From NCBI GenBank assembly GCA_963807675.1, contig CAWECP010000004.1:61344-125343 (forward strand): a stretch of DNA of 64,000 bases. The letters are read 5' to 3'. The translations under genes and the position numbers were made by a program. Positions 26,353-35,829 of this stretch are shown one piece after another (the first letter of the stretch is position 1; each line of letters starts with the position of its first letter). The stretch comes from Bog-473 sp963807675 (GTDB lineage Bacteria > Actinomycetota > Acidimicrobiia > Acidimicrobiales > RAAP-2). A model generated the notes under the pieces. It was not told the DNA's origin. It did no database searches and worked only from the letters and a program-made list of their open reading frames with translations.

Positions 26353-27107
26353 TGCCCCTGGCTGGCTCACTCGACATCCGCCCGCTCGTCGCTGGCGCGC
26401 CCGAGGTCGTGCTGGGCGACTGCGTGCTGCAGTTTGCCGACGTCGACATCTTGCAGGTGCTCTACGAAATCAGCGTGGCCGATCGTGAGGCGCTGGTGCC
26501 GCCGGCGCTCAACCCGACCATCCCGCCCGTCATCAGCTTCCTCGTCTTTCGGGCCAAGGAAAGCCCCTTCGGGCCGTTCGCCCTGGCGCAGTTGCGCCTC
26601 ACGGCCCGTGCCGGTGTGCGGCCTCGGGCGTATCTCGTCTCCGCCCGCTGCGACAACCCGGAGCTGGCAGCGGTGCTGGCGGGCTTCTACGGCTACCGCG
26701 TCACGTCGGGCGCCATCGGCCTGCACCGGTTCCACGACCGCATCGATTGCACGGTGCAACAGGACGGCGCCACCCTTCTCGACGTCTCGCTCGTGGATCC
26801 GGTGCCGGTGACGGGCCACGACGTGCAATACCCCCCGGGCATGCACCTGGCCCGCATCAGCGAGGACGGCGTCAGCAAACCTCGCATCGTCCAGGTCGAC
26901 TCCGAATACGAGTTCCGGCGGGCCGACCGGGGAGTGCCCGCGTTGGCCCACTTCGACCCCGAGGCGTGGGGCGACGCGCGCCTGGTGCCCTACCTCCCCG
27001 TCTCGGCCAGCTTCGCCGCCTGCGACGTGACCATCGCCAACGTACGGTACGTGTGCAACCCGGACATCCCGGCGTCGGAAGGGACCGAGAAGGTCTCCGA
27101 CAGGTGA
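26352..27107 (+). CDS. Acetoacetate decarboxylase-like protein
   Basis: A 251-residue protein with the fold signatures of the acetoacetate decarboxylase superfamily: an N-terminal beta-rich region with PPVISFLVFRAKESPFGPF, arginine-bearing strands, and a lysine in GVSKPRIVQ near residue 177 where some family enzymes carry other residues than the Schiff-base Lys. Family members include decarboxylases, aldolase-dehydratases and inactive binding forms, so activity is uncertain. It starts inside the LLM stop (TGATG) and is followed after 27 bases by the DUF7064-like gene. Confidence 0.65.
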   Translation: MPLAGSLDIRPLVAGAPEVVLGDCVLQFADVDILQVLYEISVADREALVPPALNPTIPPVISFLVFRAKESPFGPFALAQLRLTARAGVRPRAYLVSARCDNPELAAVLAGFYGYRVTSGAIGLHRFHDRIDCTVQQDGATLLDVSLVDPVPVTGHDVQYPPGMHLARISEDGVSKPRIVQVDSEYEFRRADRGVPALAHFDPEAWGDARLVPYLPVSASFAACDVTIANVRYVCNPDIPASEGTEKVSDR

Positions 27108-27134
27108 CGGACGCCCGCTCCGTATCCTGAGCCG

Positions 27135-28084
27135 GTGCCTGCCGACGCGAGCGACGAGGGGCTGCACCCGGCGGGGGACGATCCCGACTGGCAGGAGAGC
27201 GCCTACCTGGCCTGGCGCGACGCCAAGAGCGGGCTCGGAGGGAACCACCGCCTCGGCAACGAGCTTGTTCGCGAGACGGCCAACCTGTGGTGTGGCGTGT
27301 ACCGGGACGAGGGCACCCGGTTCCGCTGCAACGGCGAGGCGCTGCCCCTGGTCCGACTGGACGAGGCGGGGCTCTGCGCTGGACCGCAGCGGCTGTACCA
27401 CGACGGCGAACATCTGCGGTTCGTTCTGGAAGGCGATGGGTGCCGGGTCGAATTGGAGATCGACGACGAGGGCGATCGCCACTATGCGAACGCGAAGACG
27501 TTCTCGGGAACGGCCGGAGCGGCCGGCACGATCTTCTCGAACAACTTCCACGTCTTCTGCCGGGTGCGAGGGACGGCCGAGCTCGACGGCACCAGGGCCG
27601 AGATCGACGCCCCGGCTTGGCGCGACCACTCTTGGGGGCGCGGCGCTGGGACAGCTTCGTCTCGAGCAGGAGTTTCGGAGCGGCGCACGGTGAATGGCGA
27701 TTCCGCTTCGCCTCCATGGTCGGGGTCAACGGCAGCTTCTTCCGTGTCGGAGCGATCAGCCGCAAGGGTGAGCCCGTGCCCGTCGACGGGGCCGCCATGC
27801 TCGTCCAGGTGGACGACGACTCGGTGCGGTGCCCGGCCGCGGAGGTCCGGTACGTGCTCCCAGACGGTGAGGCGATGACCGTGCGCATCGACACGATCGG
27901 CGGGATGCTCGGCGTCACCTCGCAGCGCTACGGCTGGGAGTCCGTTGGCGACGTCAGCGTCGACGGTGCGCCCGGTGGGTGGGGCTTCCTCGAGACCAAC
28001 CTGAACGCGCGCAACGGCCAGGACCCGCCGGCCTACGTCCTGGCGGACGCGCTGACGAACGGCATCATCCGTCCCGGGTCGTGA
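27135..28084 (+). CDS. DUF7064/DUF7065-like protein (one frameshift)
   Basis: About 316 residues after correction. The first part (to about residue 168) ends in DAPAWRDHSWG, matching the DRSWGPRP block of the paralogue at 14738. The G-run 27634-27638 appears one base short; the frame then continues as RRWDSFVSSRSFGAAHGEW and ends at TGA 28082-28084. The total length (950 bases) is one short of a multiple of three, consistent with a single missing G. Function is unknown. As with the paralogue, an APH-like kinase gene is adjacent (10-base gap). Confidence 0.62.
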
Positions 28085-28094
28085 CGGCGCCGTT

Positions 28095-29540
28095 GTGAAG
28101 CTGCCCTCCGACGACCGCGCGCTCTACTACCGGCAGCTGCGCGCCACGGTAGCCGAGGTCTTCCTGCCCGAGCTCAGCAGTCCGACGGCGATCGACGCGG
28201 CCGCCCTGGTGGATCGGATCCTCTCCGAGTTCATCGTGGAAGAGGAGGACGGTGCGGCGATCAGCGCCGAGTTCGGGGCCGAGTTCGCCCGCTTGCTCCG
28301 CGACACCGGCGAGGGCCCGGCCAGCCCCGGGTCGTTCCACGAGCTGCGCCGGCGGGCCGCCGCGCTGGTCGCCGAGACGGCCGCCAGCGCCGATGCCGAG
28401 GAGCGCGCCCGCAGCCGGCAGTTGATCGACGTGGAGCGCCGCTTCCTCGAACGTGTGGACGAGCTGCGGCGAACCGTGCTCGACGAGGACCAGCGCGCCG
28501 GGGACGCCAGGCTCACCGAGTGCTCCGTCTCCGCACCGCAACTGACGGCCTATCTCCGCCGCCGGCTTCCTGGGTCTCCTGGCGTGACCGTCACCGCCGT
28601 GCAGGTCGTCCCGGGCGGGCGGTCGAAGGAGACGATCTTGGTCTCGCTCGCCGGGACGGACGAGCTGCCGCCCGACGTCATCGTGCGCAAGGACCGTCCC
28701 GTCGGGCTCCTCCCGACGAAGGCGTCGGACGAGTTCGCCATCCTGAAGCTCGTCTACGACCACGGCGGTGTCCCGGTCCCCGAGCCGTTCTTCGCCGACG
28801 AGTCGCCGCAGGAACTGGGTGAAGGCACCCTGCTCGTGATGGCCCGCGTCGGTGGTGTCAAGGCCGGCGAGTACTTCCCCGACCTCGCCGCGCCGACCAC
28901 GCACCGGCGGGAGCTGGGTGAACAACTGGCCACGGCGTTGGCCCACCTGCACTCCGTGCCGCTGTCGAGCCTCGGATCCACGAGCCTCAGCCCCGAACAG
29001 AAAGTGTCGGAGGACTCGGTGGCCATGGCCGTCGAGGGGATGGCCACTCGCATCGGGCAGCTGAGCGGGCCACCGATCGCGTCGGTCCCGATGGCGCGCC
29101 GATGGCTGCTCGACCACGTGGGCGATGTGGTCCCGTCCGGTCCCCTTTGCCTGCTCCAAGGCGATGTGGGGCTGCACAACATGCTCATCGAGGGCGACCG
29201 TCTCACGGCGCTGGTCGATTGGGAGGCGGCGACGATCGGCCCGCCAGTACGCGAGCTGGCCGCCGCGTGGCCCGCCGCCACCGCGCTGATGACCTGGGAA
29301 GAATTCACCGACGCCTACCGAGCTGCGGGCGGTCCGGCGGGCGCAACGGACAGCCGCGGCGTGGCCTACTACCGCGTATTCTTCGCACTGGGCGCCTGCA
29401 TGTCGAGTCGCATCGGAGGCGATCTCTTCCGGAGCGGGGTCAAGCGTGACCTGCTGACCGCACACTCGGGCCTCGATGCCCACTTCCGGGCGCAGCGCAA
29501 TCTCGCCCGCGCCCTGGGGGACACCCTCGCCCAGGGCTGA
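28095..29540 (+). CDS. APH-like phosphotransferase with N-terminal extension
   Basis: A 481-residue protein. Residues 1-150 are a helical extension rich in Ala, Glu and Arg with no recognised motif. The kinase part has the catalytic loop LLQGDVGLHNMLI near residue 357 and the metal site ALVDWEAATIGPP near 374, as in APH/ACAD10 kinases. The start is GTG at 28095. It ends the LLM-ADC-DUF7064 operon and parallels the kinase at 15778, suggesting phosphorylation of a hydroxylated pathway intermediate rather than drug resistance. Confidence 0.78.
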   Translation: MKLPSDDRALYYRQLRATVAEVFLPELSSPTAIDAAALVDRILSEFIVEEEDGAAISAEFGAEFARLLRDTGEGPASPGSFHELRRRAAALVAETAASADAEERARSRQLIDVERRFLERVDELRRTVLDEDQRAGDARLTECSVSAPQLTAYLRRRLPGSPGVTVTAVQVVPGGRSKETILVSLAGTDELPPDVIVRKDRPVGLLPTKASDEFAILKLVYDHGGVPVPEPFFADESPQELGEGTLLVMARVGGVKAGEYFPDLAAPTTHRRELGEQLATALAHLHSVPLSSLGSTSLSPEQKVSEDSVAMAVEGMATRIGQLSGPPIASVPMARRWLLDHVGDVVPSGPLCLLQGDVGLHNMLIEGDRLTALVDWEAATIGPPVRELAAAWPAATALMTWEEFTDAYRAAGGPAGATDSRGVAYYRVFFALGACMSSRIGGDLFRSGVKRDLLTAHSGLDAHFRAQRNLARALGDTLAQG

Positions 29541-29598
29541 GCCGAGCCGCGCGGGGCTACGTTGCCTTTCTGGAGGCCGCGAGGACCAAGGAGAAGCA

Positions 29599-30852
29599 GT
29601 GCGTTCGAGCCGAACAGGCGTCTTCCGTTCCAGGCGCAGACTGTTGGTCGCGTCCGTCTCCGTCGCCATCGCGGGGTCGACGCTGTTGTCGCCGCTCGCG
29701 TCGGGTGCCGCGCCCGGTGCCCTCGGGACGCCTGACCGGGCCACGCGGAGCCCGGTGCTGCTGGGCATGATCAGCGACGGCGGCTCGGGCACCGTCGGCA
29801 CGGCCCCCCTGGTGGAGCAGGGCGCCAGGATGGGCGTCGCCTACCAGAACGCGTACGGCGACGGCCTCGACGGCCACAAGATCGAGCTGTACGTCTGCGA
29901 GAACCAGGAAACCCCGGCCGGGGGCCAAGCATGCGCCAACGACATGGTGCAGCACGGCGTGGCAGCCGTCATCGAGCCCTTTACCGGTCAGGGCCCGACC
30001 GAGGTGCCTACCATCGTCAAGGCCGGCATCCCGTACATCACGATGTCCGGCGGCTCCTCGGCGGAGCTGGCCACGCCGGGCGCATTCGACCTGCAGGGCG
30101 GGTTCCCCGCCATCCTCGGCGCCGTCGCGCTGCAGGCCAAGCAGCAGGGCTACAAGAAGGTGGCCTTCGTCGTGGCCAACGTGCCATCGGTCGTCCAGGC
30201 GACGCAGGTGATCGGCGATCTCGTCTTCAAGGCCGCCGGCGTGGGTTTCCAGGTCCTGGCGGTCAATCCGGGCGTGGCGGACATGACGCCACAGCTGCAG
30301 GCGGCCGTGAGTGCCGGGGCGTCGGCCATCGGCGAGGCGGGCGACGTTTCGTTCTGCAGCTCCTTCCTCCGGGCGTACGGCGCCCTTGGCCTGCACGTGC
30401 CGCGTTACGTCGTCGCGACGTGCCTCGACCCGAGCATCCTCAAGTCCGCTTCTCTCGACAAGGTGATGGACGGTGCGTGGCTGGCCGGCGCCGGCACGGC
30501 GACGCCGCACGATGACGCGCTCTACGCCGCGATCGTGCACCGGTATGCGCCGACCGTGAACCCCAACCCCAACGCCAGCGCCAATGACCTCGCAGGGTTA
30601 CTACCGGTGCTGTCCATCGCCGCCATCATGAAGGGATCGAGCGAGCCCGTGACGCCGGCGGGGATTCTGAAGCAGACCGAAGCCGCGTCCGGCGTCCCGC
30701 TGCCGATGTTCGGAGGAGTCACGTTCACGTGTAACGGCACGGCCATCCCGCTCTTCAAATCGATCTGCTCGTCGACGGCCGCCATCGGAGTCCTCGGCAC
30801 GGGCTACCGCGTGAGCCATATCGAGAACTACGACCCGACCCCGCTCTTCTAG
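29599..30852 (+). CDS. LivK-type ABC transporter substrate-binding protein
   Basis: A 417-residue exported binding protein. The signal peptide has RSRRR, a hydrophobic stretch of about 22 residues and an Ala-x-Ala-like site near SGAAPG. The mature part has the Peripla_BP_6 fold of branched-chain amino acid and aromatic or organic acid binders (CENQETPAGG, AVIEPFTGQGPTEVPTI). GTG at 29599 follows AAGGAGA. It is closely similar to the protein at 31297. Both probably serve the Liv-type transporter encoded on the other strand at 34163-37808. Confidence 0.85.
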   Translation: MRSSRTGVFRSRRRLLVASVSVAIAGSTLLSPLASGAAPGALGTPDRATRSPVLLGMISDGGSGTVGTAPLVEQGARMGVAYQNAYGDGLDGHKIELYVCENQETPAGGQACANDMVQHGVAAVIEPFTGQGPTEVPTIVKAGIPYITMSGGSSAELATPGAFDLQGGFPAILGAVALQAKQQGYKKVAFVVANVPSVVQATQVIGDLVFKAAGVGFQVLAVNPGVADMTPQLQAAVSAGASAIGEAGDVSFCSSFLRAYGALGLHVPRYVVATCLDPSILKSASLDKVMDGAWLAGAGTATPHDDALYAAIVHRYAPTVNPNPNASANDLAGLLPVLSIAAIMKGSSEPVTPAGILKQTEAASGVPLPMFGGVTFTCNGTAIPLFKSICSSTAAIGVLGTGYRVSHIENYDPTPLF

Positions 30853-30870
30853 GGCGGTGATGCCCGGCCG

Positions 30871-30887
30871 GGGTCGTCGGGCGACCC
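30871..30887 (+). terminator. Possible hairpin terminator after first binding-protein gene
   Basis: GGGTCG-TCGGG-CGACCC forms a 6-bp GC stem 19 bases after the stop codon. There is no immediate T-run (GTTTTATTT follows only 25 bases later), so it may be a pause or Rho-assisted site. Confidence 0.3.
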
Positions 30888-31187
30888 GGGACCGGCACGC
30901 CCGCGGGGTGACGTTTTATTTCAAATGCATTGCGATACCTTCTCGATCCGATGCCACGATACGTGTGGCAGACCAAGGGGGGTGGGACGCCGAGAGCCGA
31001 CGGAGTTGGCTCTGGGCACCAGGGACGACCAGGAGCGGTCCCTCTCTCGGGGCTCGCACGGGGGACCACTCCTGCGTCGCCGACGCTCACGACGGACAAA
31101 GGGGGGCCTTAATCCCGAGCAGGCAGCACCATCGAAGTCACCCTCTTCGGCGCTCCTGCCAGCAAATTTCGAGATTACTTCGATATG

Positions 31188-31217
31188 TTGACGGCCAGAA
31201 CCACTAAACGGTATACT
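31188..31217 (+). promoter_or_regulatory. Sigma70-type promoter of second binding-protein gene
   Basis: TTGACG (31188-31193) and TATACT (31212-31217) with an 18-base spacer, about 80 bases before the GTG at 31297. This is the best housekeeping promoter in the window. The rest of the 444-bp spacer (30853-31296) holds no convincing gene. Confidence 0.65.
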
Positions 31218-31296
31218 CTTTTCGACCGCAGACTCCGGGGGGCTCGCTGTGGTCGATGGGCACATCTGTCACCCCCGGATCCCCAAGGAGGAAGCG

Positions 31297-32566
31297 GTGC
31301 TCAGACCAGTTGCGATCAGGCGGCCCGGCGGTACCAGCGGAAGAGTCTTTTCCAGAGGGCTGCTTTGCACGGCGATCCTGACGGTGGCCGCGGTGGGGAC
31401 ATTGGCGGGAACGGCCGGCGCTTCCAGTAGCTCGTCGGACAAGGCGACCGGGTCTGCAGTCACCATCGGCATGATCACCGACGCCGGCGGTTCGGGTGGC
31501 ATCGGCACGAGCGCGCTGGTCGAGCAGGGGGCCAAGGCAGCCGTCGACTACGTGAACGGCGACTTGGGTGGGTTGGAGGGTCACAAGGTCGTGCTCTACA
31601 TCTGCGAGAACCAGAACTCGCCTGCCGGCGGTCAGACCTGTGCCAACGACATGGTGCAGAAGGGCGTCGTCGCCGTGGTCGAGCCGTTCACCGGTCAGGG
31701 CCAGACCGAGGTGCCCACGATCATCGGCGCCGGCATCCCGTACATCGTGGTCACAGGGGCCTCGACGGCCGAGCTCACTTCACCGGGCGCCTACGACCTC
31801 GATGGTGGCTTTGCGTCCTACCTGGGCGCCATGGCGTTGAGCGCCAAGCAGCACGGGCTCAAGAAGGTGGCGTTCGTGGTGGAAAACGTGCCGGCGGCGA
31901 TCCAGGGCACACAGGAGCTCGGTGGGATCGTCTACAAGGCGGCAGGCGTCGGCCTCGACGTCGTGCCGGTCAACCCGGGCACGGCCGACATCAGCCCGCA
32001 GCTGCAGTCGGCCGTCTCGAGCGGGGCGGACGCCGTCGGCGTCATCGGCGACGTGACGCTGTGCAGCTCGTTCCTCAAGGCGTACAACACGCTGGACCTC
32101 ACGCTGCCGCGCTTCGTGTTGTCGACATGCCAGGACCCGAGCATCCTCGACTCGTCCACCCTGGACAAGGCGCTGGCCGGCTCGTACATCACGACGTCGT
32201 CGGCAGGGTCCAAGGCCGACCTGGCCGAGTACGCCACCATGATGAAGAACTTCGCGCACGGCGTGAGCACCAACCCCAACGTCAGCAGCAACCAGGCCGA
32301 CGGCGTGACGCCGGTGCTGGCGCTGGCCGCCGTCATGAAGGGCTCGACGCAACCGGTGACGGCGGCCGGGATAAAGGATCAGATCCAGACGGCGACCAAC
32401 GTGACCCTCCCACTGTCGGGCGGCCTGAAGTTCACCTGCAACGGCACGGCGATCCCACTGCTCAAGTCAGTCTGCTCGTCCGCGGCGGCCATCGGCGTGA
32501 TCGAGTCCGGCAAGGCCGGCAAGATCAACGAACATCACGGTGTACAACCCAACGCCGCTGTTCTAA
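31297..32566 (+). CDS. LivK-type substrate-binding protein, paralogue (terminal frameshift)
   Basis: A binding protein of about 422 residues with a signal peptide (RVFSRGLLCTAILTVAAVG, cleavage near GTAGAS) and the same motifs as its neighbour (CENQNSPAGG, PFTGQGQTEVPTI). GTG at 31297 follows AAGGAGGAAG. One extra base at about 32527 shifts the frame; with it removed the tail reads TNITVYNPTPLF and stops at TAA 32564-32566, matching the paralogue's DPTPLF end. As sequenced, the open frame runs to 32589. It has its own strong promoter. Ligand unknown, probably a carboxylate. Confidence 0.83.
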
Positions 32567-32638
32567 CCGAGCGGCCGGGCGGCGTTTGACTCCCGGCGTC
32601 GAGTTGGTGCAGAGGCGCGCCCGCGACACAATGAGGGC

Positions 32639-33208
32639 GTGAGCGATACCGCGTTGCTGGTCATGGACGCGCAGGCTTCGATCGTCGGACGGGTCGTCGG
32701 CCAGGCGGACGAGCTGCTCGCGGCAATCGGACGCGCCATCGCGGCGGCCAGGGCGAACGGCATCCTGGTCGTCTACGTCCGGGTGGCCTTTCGGAGTGGC
32801 AACCCCGAGGTCTCAGCGCGCAACCGCGTATTCGCGTCCCTCTCCGACACCGCGTTCGCTGAGGACGCTCCGGGGACGCAGATCCATCCGTCCGTAACGC
32901 CGCAGCCCGGCGACATCGTCGTGACGAAGAAGCGGGTCAGCGGCTTCGCCGGCAGCGACCTCGACATGGTGCTGCGTGCCCAGAGCGTCACCAACTTGGT
33001 CCTGACCGGCATCGCCACCAGCGGCGTCGTCCTCTCGACCCTGCGTCAGGCCGCTGATCTGGACTACGGGCTGACGGTGCTGCGCGACGGCTGCGCTGAT
33101 GGCGACCCCGAGGTGCATCGCGTCCTGCTCGAGAAGGTGTTTCCGCGACAGGCCGACGTGGTGTCGGCTGACGAGTGGATCCTGTACTTGGCCAACGTGG
33201 CCGACTAG
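32639..33208 (+). CDS. Isochorismatase-like (cysteine hydrolase superfamily) protein
   Basis: A 189-residue protein with the isochorismatase fold: Asp in LLVMDAQ near residue 9, Lys in VVTKKRVSGF near residue 98, and LTGIATSGVVLSTLRQAADLDY near 123. At the usual nucleophile position this last block has Gly (TSGVV) rather than Cys, as in several uncharacterised members, so amidase activity via Cys is doubtful. The start is GTG at 32639. It stands alone between the binding protein and the zinc-finger regulator. Confidence 0.78.
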   Translation: MSDTALLVMDAQASIVGRVVGQADELLAAIGRAIAAARANGILVVYVRVAFRSGNPEVSARNRVFASLSDTAFAEDAPGTQIHPSVTPQPGDIVVTKKRVSGFAGSDLDMVLRAQSVTNLVLTGIATSGVVLSTLRQAADLDYGLTVLRDGCADGDPEVHRVLLEKVFPRQADVVSADEWILYLANVAD

Positions 33209-33211
33209 ACG

Positions 33212-33252
33212 TTGTCAGGCTGCAACTGACAGTGTAAGGTAAATCCTGACAG
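33212..33252. promoter_or_regulatory. Repeated CTGACAG sites upstream of zinc-finger gene
   Basis: TTGTCAG (33212-33218) faces CTGACAG (33226-33232) as an inverted repeat, and a second CTGACAG follows at 33246-33252. Three half-sites within 41 bp, 18-58 bases before the start codon, look like a regulator-binding region, perhaps autoregulatory. Confidence 0.4.
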
Positions 33253-33269
33253 CGAGTGGAGGAGCAGCC

Positions 33270-33648
33270 ATGCTGGTCACCGAAAAGGACGATGTCGCCG
33301 TCGCCTGCTGCTCCTTCTGCCTCCGCCCGAACACCGAGGTGAAGGTCCTGGTGGCGGGTCCCGCCGTCTTCGTGTGCAACGAGTGCGTGGACCTGTGCTG
33401 CCAGATCATCAGCGACCACCCGGCCCAGGAAGGCCGAGCCGCGTCGCTTGCCCTGGGAGCAGGTGGACTCGCTCGACGTGGTGCTCGGCCACCTGCCCAG
33501 AGTCGCCGTGGCCAGGGCGCAGGTCGAGGAGAGCCTCAACCGTTGGGTCGGCCGAGCTCGAGCACTCGGAGCCACCTGGCAACGAGTTGGCGATGCCCTC
33601 GGCATGACGCGGCAGTCGGCCTGGGAGCGCTTCGCGCCGGACGATTGA
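33270..33648 (+). CDS. ClpX-type zinc-finger/HTH small regulator (one frameshift)
   Basis: Residues 14-45 are a C4 zinc finger of the ClpX N-terminal type (CSFCLRPNTEVKVLVAG, CNECVDLC). After one extra base between about 33400 and 33450 the frame changes to PWEQVDSLDVVLGHLPRVA, then ALGATWQRVGDALGMTRQSAWERF, a short helix-turn-helix-like tail. Actinobacteria have a family with exactly this finger-plus-tail arrangement near 125 residues, so this is one complete gene, not a ClpX fragment. ATG at 33270 follows GGAGGAG. Role unknown; probably DNA or protein binding. Confidence 0.72.
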
Positions 33649-33662
33649 GGGACTGACGGGCG

Positions 33663-34165
33663 GTGCGCCTTTCGTGGGAGCAGTGTTGGGACCGGTTGCG
33701 CGCGGCAGACCACGGCGTCCTATGCACGATGGGTGCGCAGCAGTCGATCGCCGCCGTCCCGGTGTGCTTCGTCGTGGTCGACGACGCCATCGCGTCGCCG
33801 GTCGACACGGTCAAGCCGAAGGAGACCACCGACCTCCACCGGCTCGCAAACCTCGAGCGCAGCCCGGTGGCGACACTGCTCTGCGAGCACTGGGATGGCT
33901 CCGATTGGTCGCGGCTGTGGTGGGTGCGGGCGCAGCTCCACCTGGTCGGCGAGGACCACTCCAGCCTGGCCTTCCGGCGCGAGTGTGAGGCCGCCCTGCG
34001 CACCAAGTACGAGCAGTACCGGGTGGCCGAGTTCGCCCACCTGCTCGTGTTCGATGTCACGTCGCTCACGGGTTGGCGCGCCGGCGAGTCGGCCGCGCCA
34101 GCGGCGGGACCCTGGGAATTCCTCGAAGGCCGGGAGCGGTTCCCGGGTCGAGCAGCCCTCGCTCA
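33663..34165 (+). CDS. PPOX-class (pyridoxamine 5'-phosphate oxidase-like) protein, 3' end uncertain
   Basis: A split-barrel flavin/F420-binding protein of the TIGR03668-like group: WEQCWDRLRAADHGVLCTM at the N terminus, VPVCFVVVDDAIASPVDTVKPK, then RLANLERSPVATLLCEHW and VFDVTSLTGW near residue 137, where such proteins normally end. No stop follows; the frame runs on to 34571 antisense to livF, so a base is probably lost or gained near 34100 and the end given is approximate. The start is GTG at 33663. It could use F420 like the LLM enzymes. Confidence 0.65.
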
Positions 34166-34900
34166 GTGTCCGGGGCCGCCGCCTCCGTTGAACGAAGCGG
34201 ACGTGCCCGCGCCCAAATACGCAGCAGCCACGGCACTGGTGTCGTGCCGGAACGTTTCGGCCGACCCCGACAGCACGATGTTGCCGTGTACCAGCACCAT
34301 GGCCTCGTCGGCGACCTCCAGCGCCAGCTGTACGTGTTGCTCGACCATGATCACCGCCGCGCCGTGCTCGTCGGCCACCCTGCGGATGACCGGCATGAGG
34401 GATTCGACCGCCACCGGCGCCAGTCCCATCGACATCTCATCGATCAGGAGCAGCTTCGGTGACTGCACCAGGGCCCGGGCGATGGCAAGCATCTGCTGCT
34501 CGCCCCCCGAGAGGTCGGCGGTGCGCAGCCGCTCCCTCCGCTGGAGGGCGGGGAAGAGCTCTAGCACCTGATCGACGATGTCCGACCCGCGGGGCGCGGC
34601 CAGCTTCAGGTTCTGCACGGGCGTCAGCTCTGTGAAGAGGGCGCGGGAGTCGGGGACGAGCACCAGCCCGGCCTTGTTCATACGCCGGGGCGACGCGCCC
34701 TTCACGGGCTGCCCGTTGAGCGTGATGGTCCCATTGCGTGGGGGAAGGAAGCCGGCCAGCGTCATGAGGAGCGTCGTCTTGCCCGCTCCGTTGGGACCGA
34801 GGACCGTCAACACCTTGTTCGGCGCCAGGGCGAAGGTGATGTCCCGGGCCACCGTCAACTTCCCGTAGCCGACGTCGAGGCCTTGACACGACACGACCAC
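34163..34900 (-). CDS. livF: Branched-chain-type ABC transporter ATPase LivF
   Basis: A 245-residue ATPase with Walker A GPNGAGKTT near residue 35, signature LSGGEQQM near 129, Walker B LLLIDEMSMGLAP and the switch His in VEQHV. The MSMGLAP stretch identifies LivF rather than LivG. The start is GTG at 34900, 57 bases behind the LivG stop. It energises uptake with the LivG domain and the fused permeases upstream in the same transcript. Confidence 0.9.
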   Translation of the reverse strand: MVVSCQGLDVGYGKLTVARDITFALAPNKVLTVLGPNGAGKTTLLMTLAGFLPPRNGTITLNGQPVKGASPRRMNKAGLVLVPDSRALFTELTPVQNLKLAAPRGSDIVDQVLELFPALQRRERLRTADLSGGEQQMLAIARALVQSPKLLLIDEMSMGLAPVAVESLMPVIRRVADEHGAAVIMVEQHVQLALEVADEAMVLVHGNIVLSGSAETFRHDTSAVAAAYLGAGTSASFNGGGGPGH

Positions 34901-34957
34901 CTCTGGGGAAGCCGTCGCCCCGTCGCCCGGTTGCTGCGCCAGCGCCGACGGTCCCGC

Positions 34958-35780
34958 TCACGTTGCCACCAGCCGCCGGTTCGTGGCGCCGAGATAGGCC
35001 GTCGAGACCTTCTCGTTGCTCCGGATCTGCTCGGGCGTGCCCGACGCGATCAGCGCGCCGAAGTCGAGAACGGCGATCTCGTCGCACAGGTTCAACACCA
35101 GACTCATGTCGTGGTCGACCAGCAGGATGGTGACGCCGCCATCGCGCACGCGCCGCAACTGGTCGGCCAGCCAGAGGCTCTCGGTGCTGTCGAGACCGGC
35201 GGCGGGCTCGTCGAGCAGGAGCAGCCTGGGCTCTCCCGCCAGGGCGCGGGCGACCGACACGAGCTGGCGCCGGCCCTGCGAGAGCAGCGACACCTGCAGA
35301 TGGCGCAGATCGCTGAGGCCCAGTTCGTCGAGAATGCGGGTGAGGGCCGCGGGGTCGTGGCCGGCAGCCCGCTGCTGGCCTACCTGGACGTTCTCCTCGA
35401 CGGTCAGGTCGTCGGCCACGCCGGCCAGCTGGAAGGTACGGGCCAGCCCCAAGCCCGCCCGGCGGTAGGGCGCCAGGTCGTCGACCCCGAGCCCGTCCAG
35501 TGCCACCGACCCCGCATAGGGCTGGAAGCCGCACAGGGCGTCGATCGTGGTGGTCTTGCCGGCGCCGTTCGGGCCGATCAGCCCCACAATCTGGCCCTCT
35601 TCGACCGCAGAAGCTCACGGCGTTGACGGCGACCACGCCGCCGTAGCGCACCGTGAGGTCCCGCACCTCGAGCAGGGGCGTACGGGCCGCGTCCGCCAGC
35701 GGCGTCACTGCCGCGACCGCCGCGACCGCCGCGACCGCCGCGACCGCCGCGCCACCCCCGGCAGTCGGTTCGGCGGCCAT
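34958..35780 (-). CDS. livG: LivG-type ATPase domain, probably fused to the upstream permease (one frameshift)
   Basis: The N terminus (ATG at 35780) is Ala/Val-rich: MAAEPTAGGG followed by five AAV units, then LLEVRDLTVRYGGVVAVNAVSF. One extra base near 35606 shifts the frame; it continues EEGQIVGLIGPNGAGKTT, with signature LLSQGRRQL (degenerate LSGGQ), Walker B LLLLDEPAAGLD and LVDHDM. The LivG hallmark LARTFQ is present. The Ala/Val run and the lack of a stop between it and the permease suggest a linker in a single LivH-LivM-LivG chain. Confidence 0.8.
35711..35746. repeat. 9-bp tandem repeat (4 copies) in the LivM-LivG linker
   Basis: Four perfect CCGCGACCG units plus a partial fifth. 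On the minus strand they encode the Ala-Ala-Val run of the linker in front of the LivG domain. Length changes by whole units keep the frame. Confidence 0.85.
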
Positions 35781-35829
35781 CGCCGCCGCTGGCCGGGGCG
35801 TGGAGACGCGCCTCCGGACACCACCGGTC

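Noticed and set aside
33270..33410. Truncated clpX gene
   Set aside because: No AAA+ domain follows; the downstream frame carries the tail of a known small zinc-finger/HTH family, so it is a separate gene.
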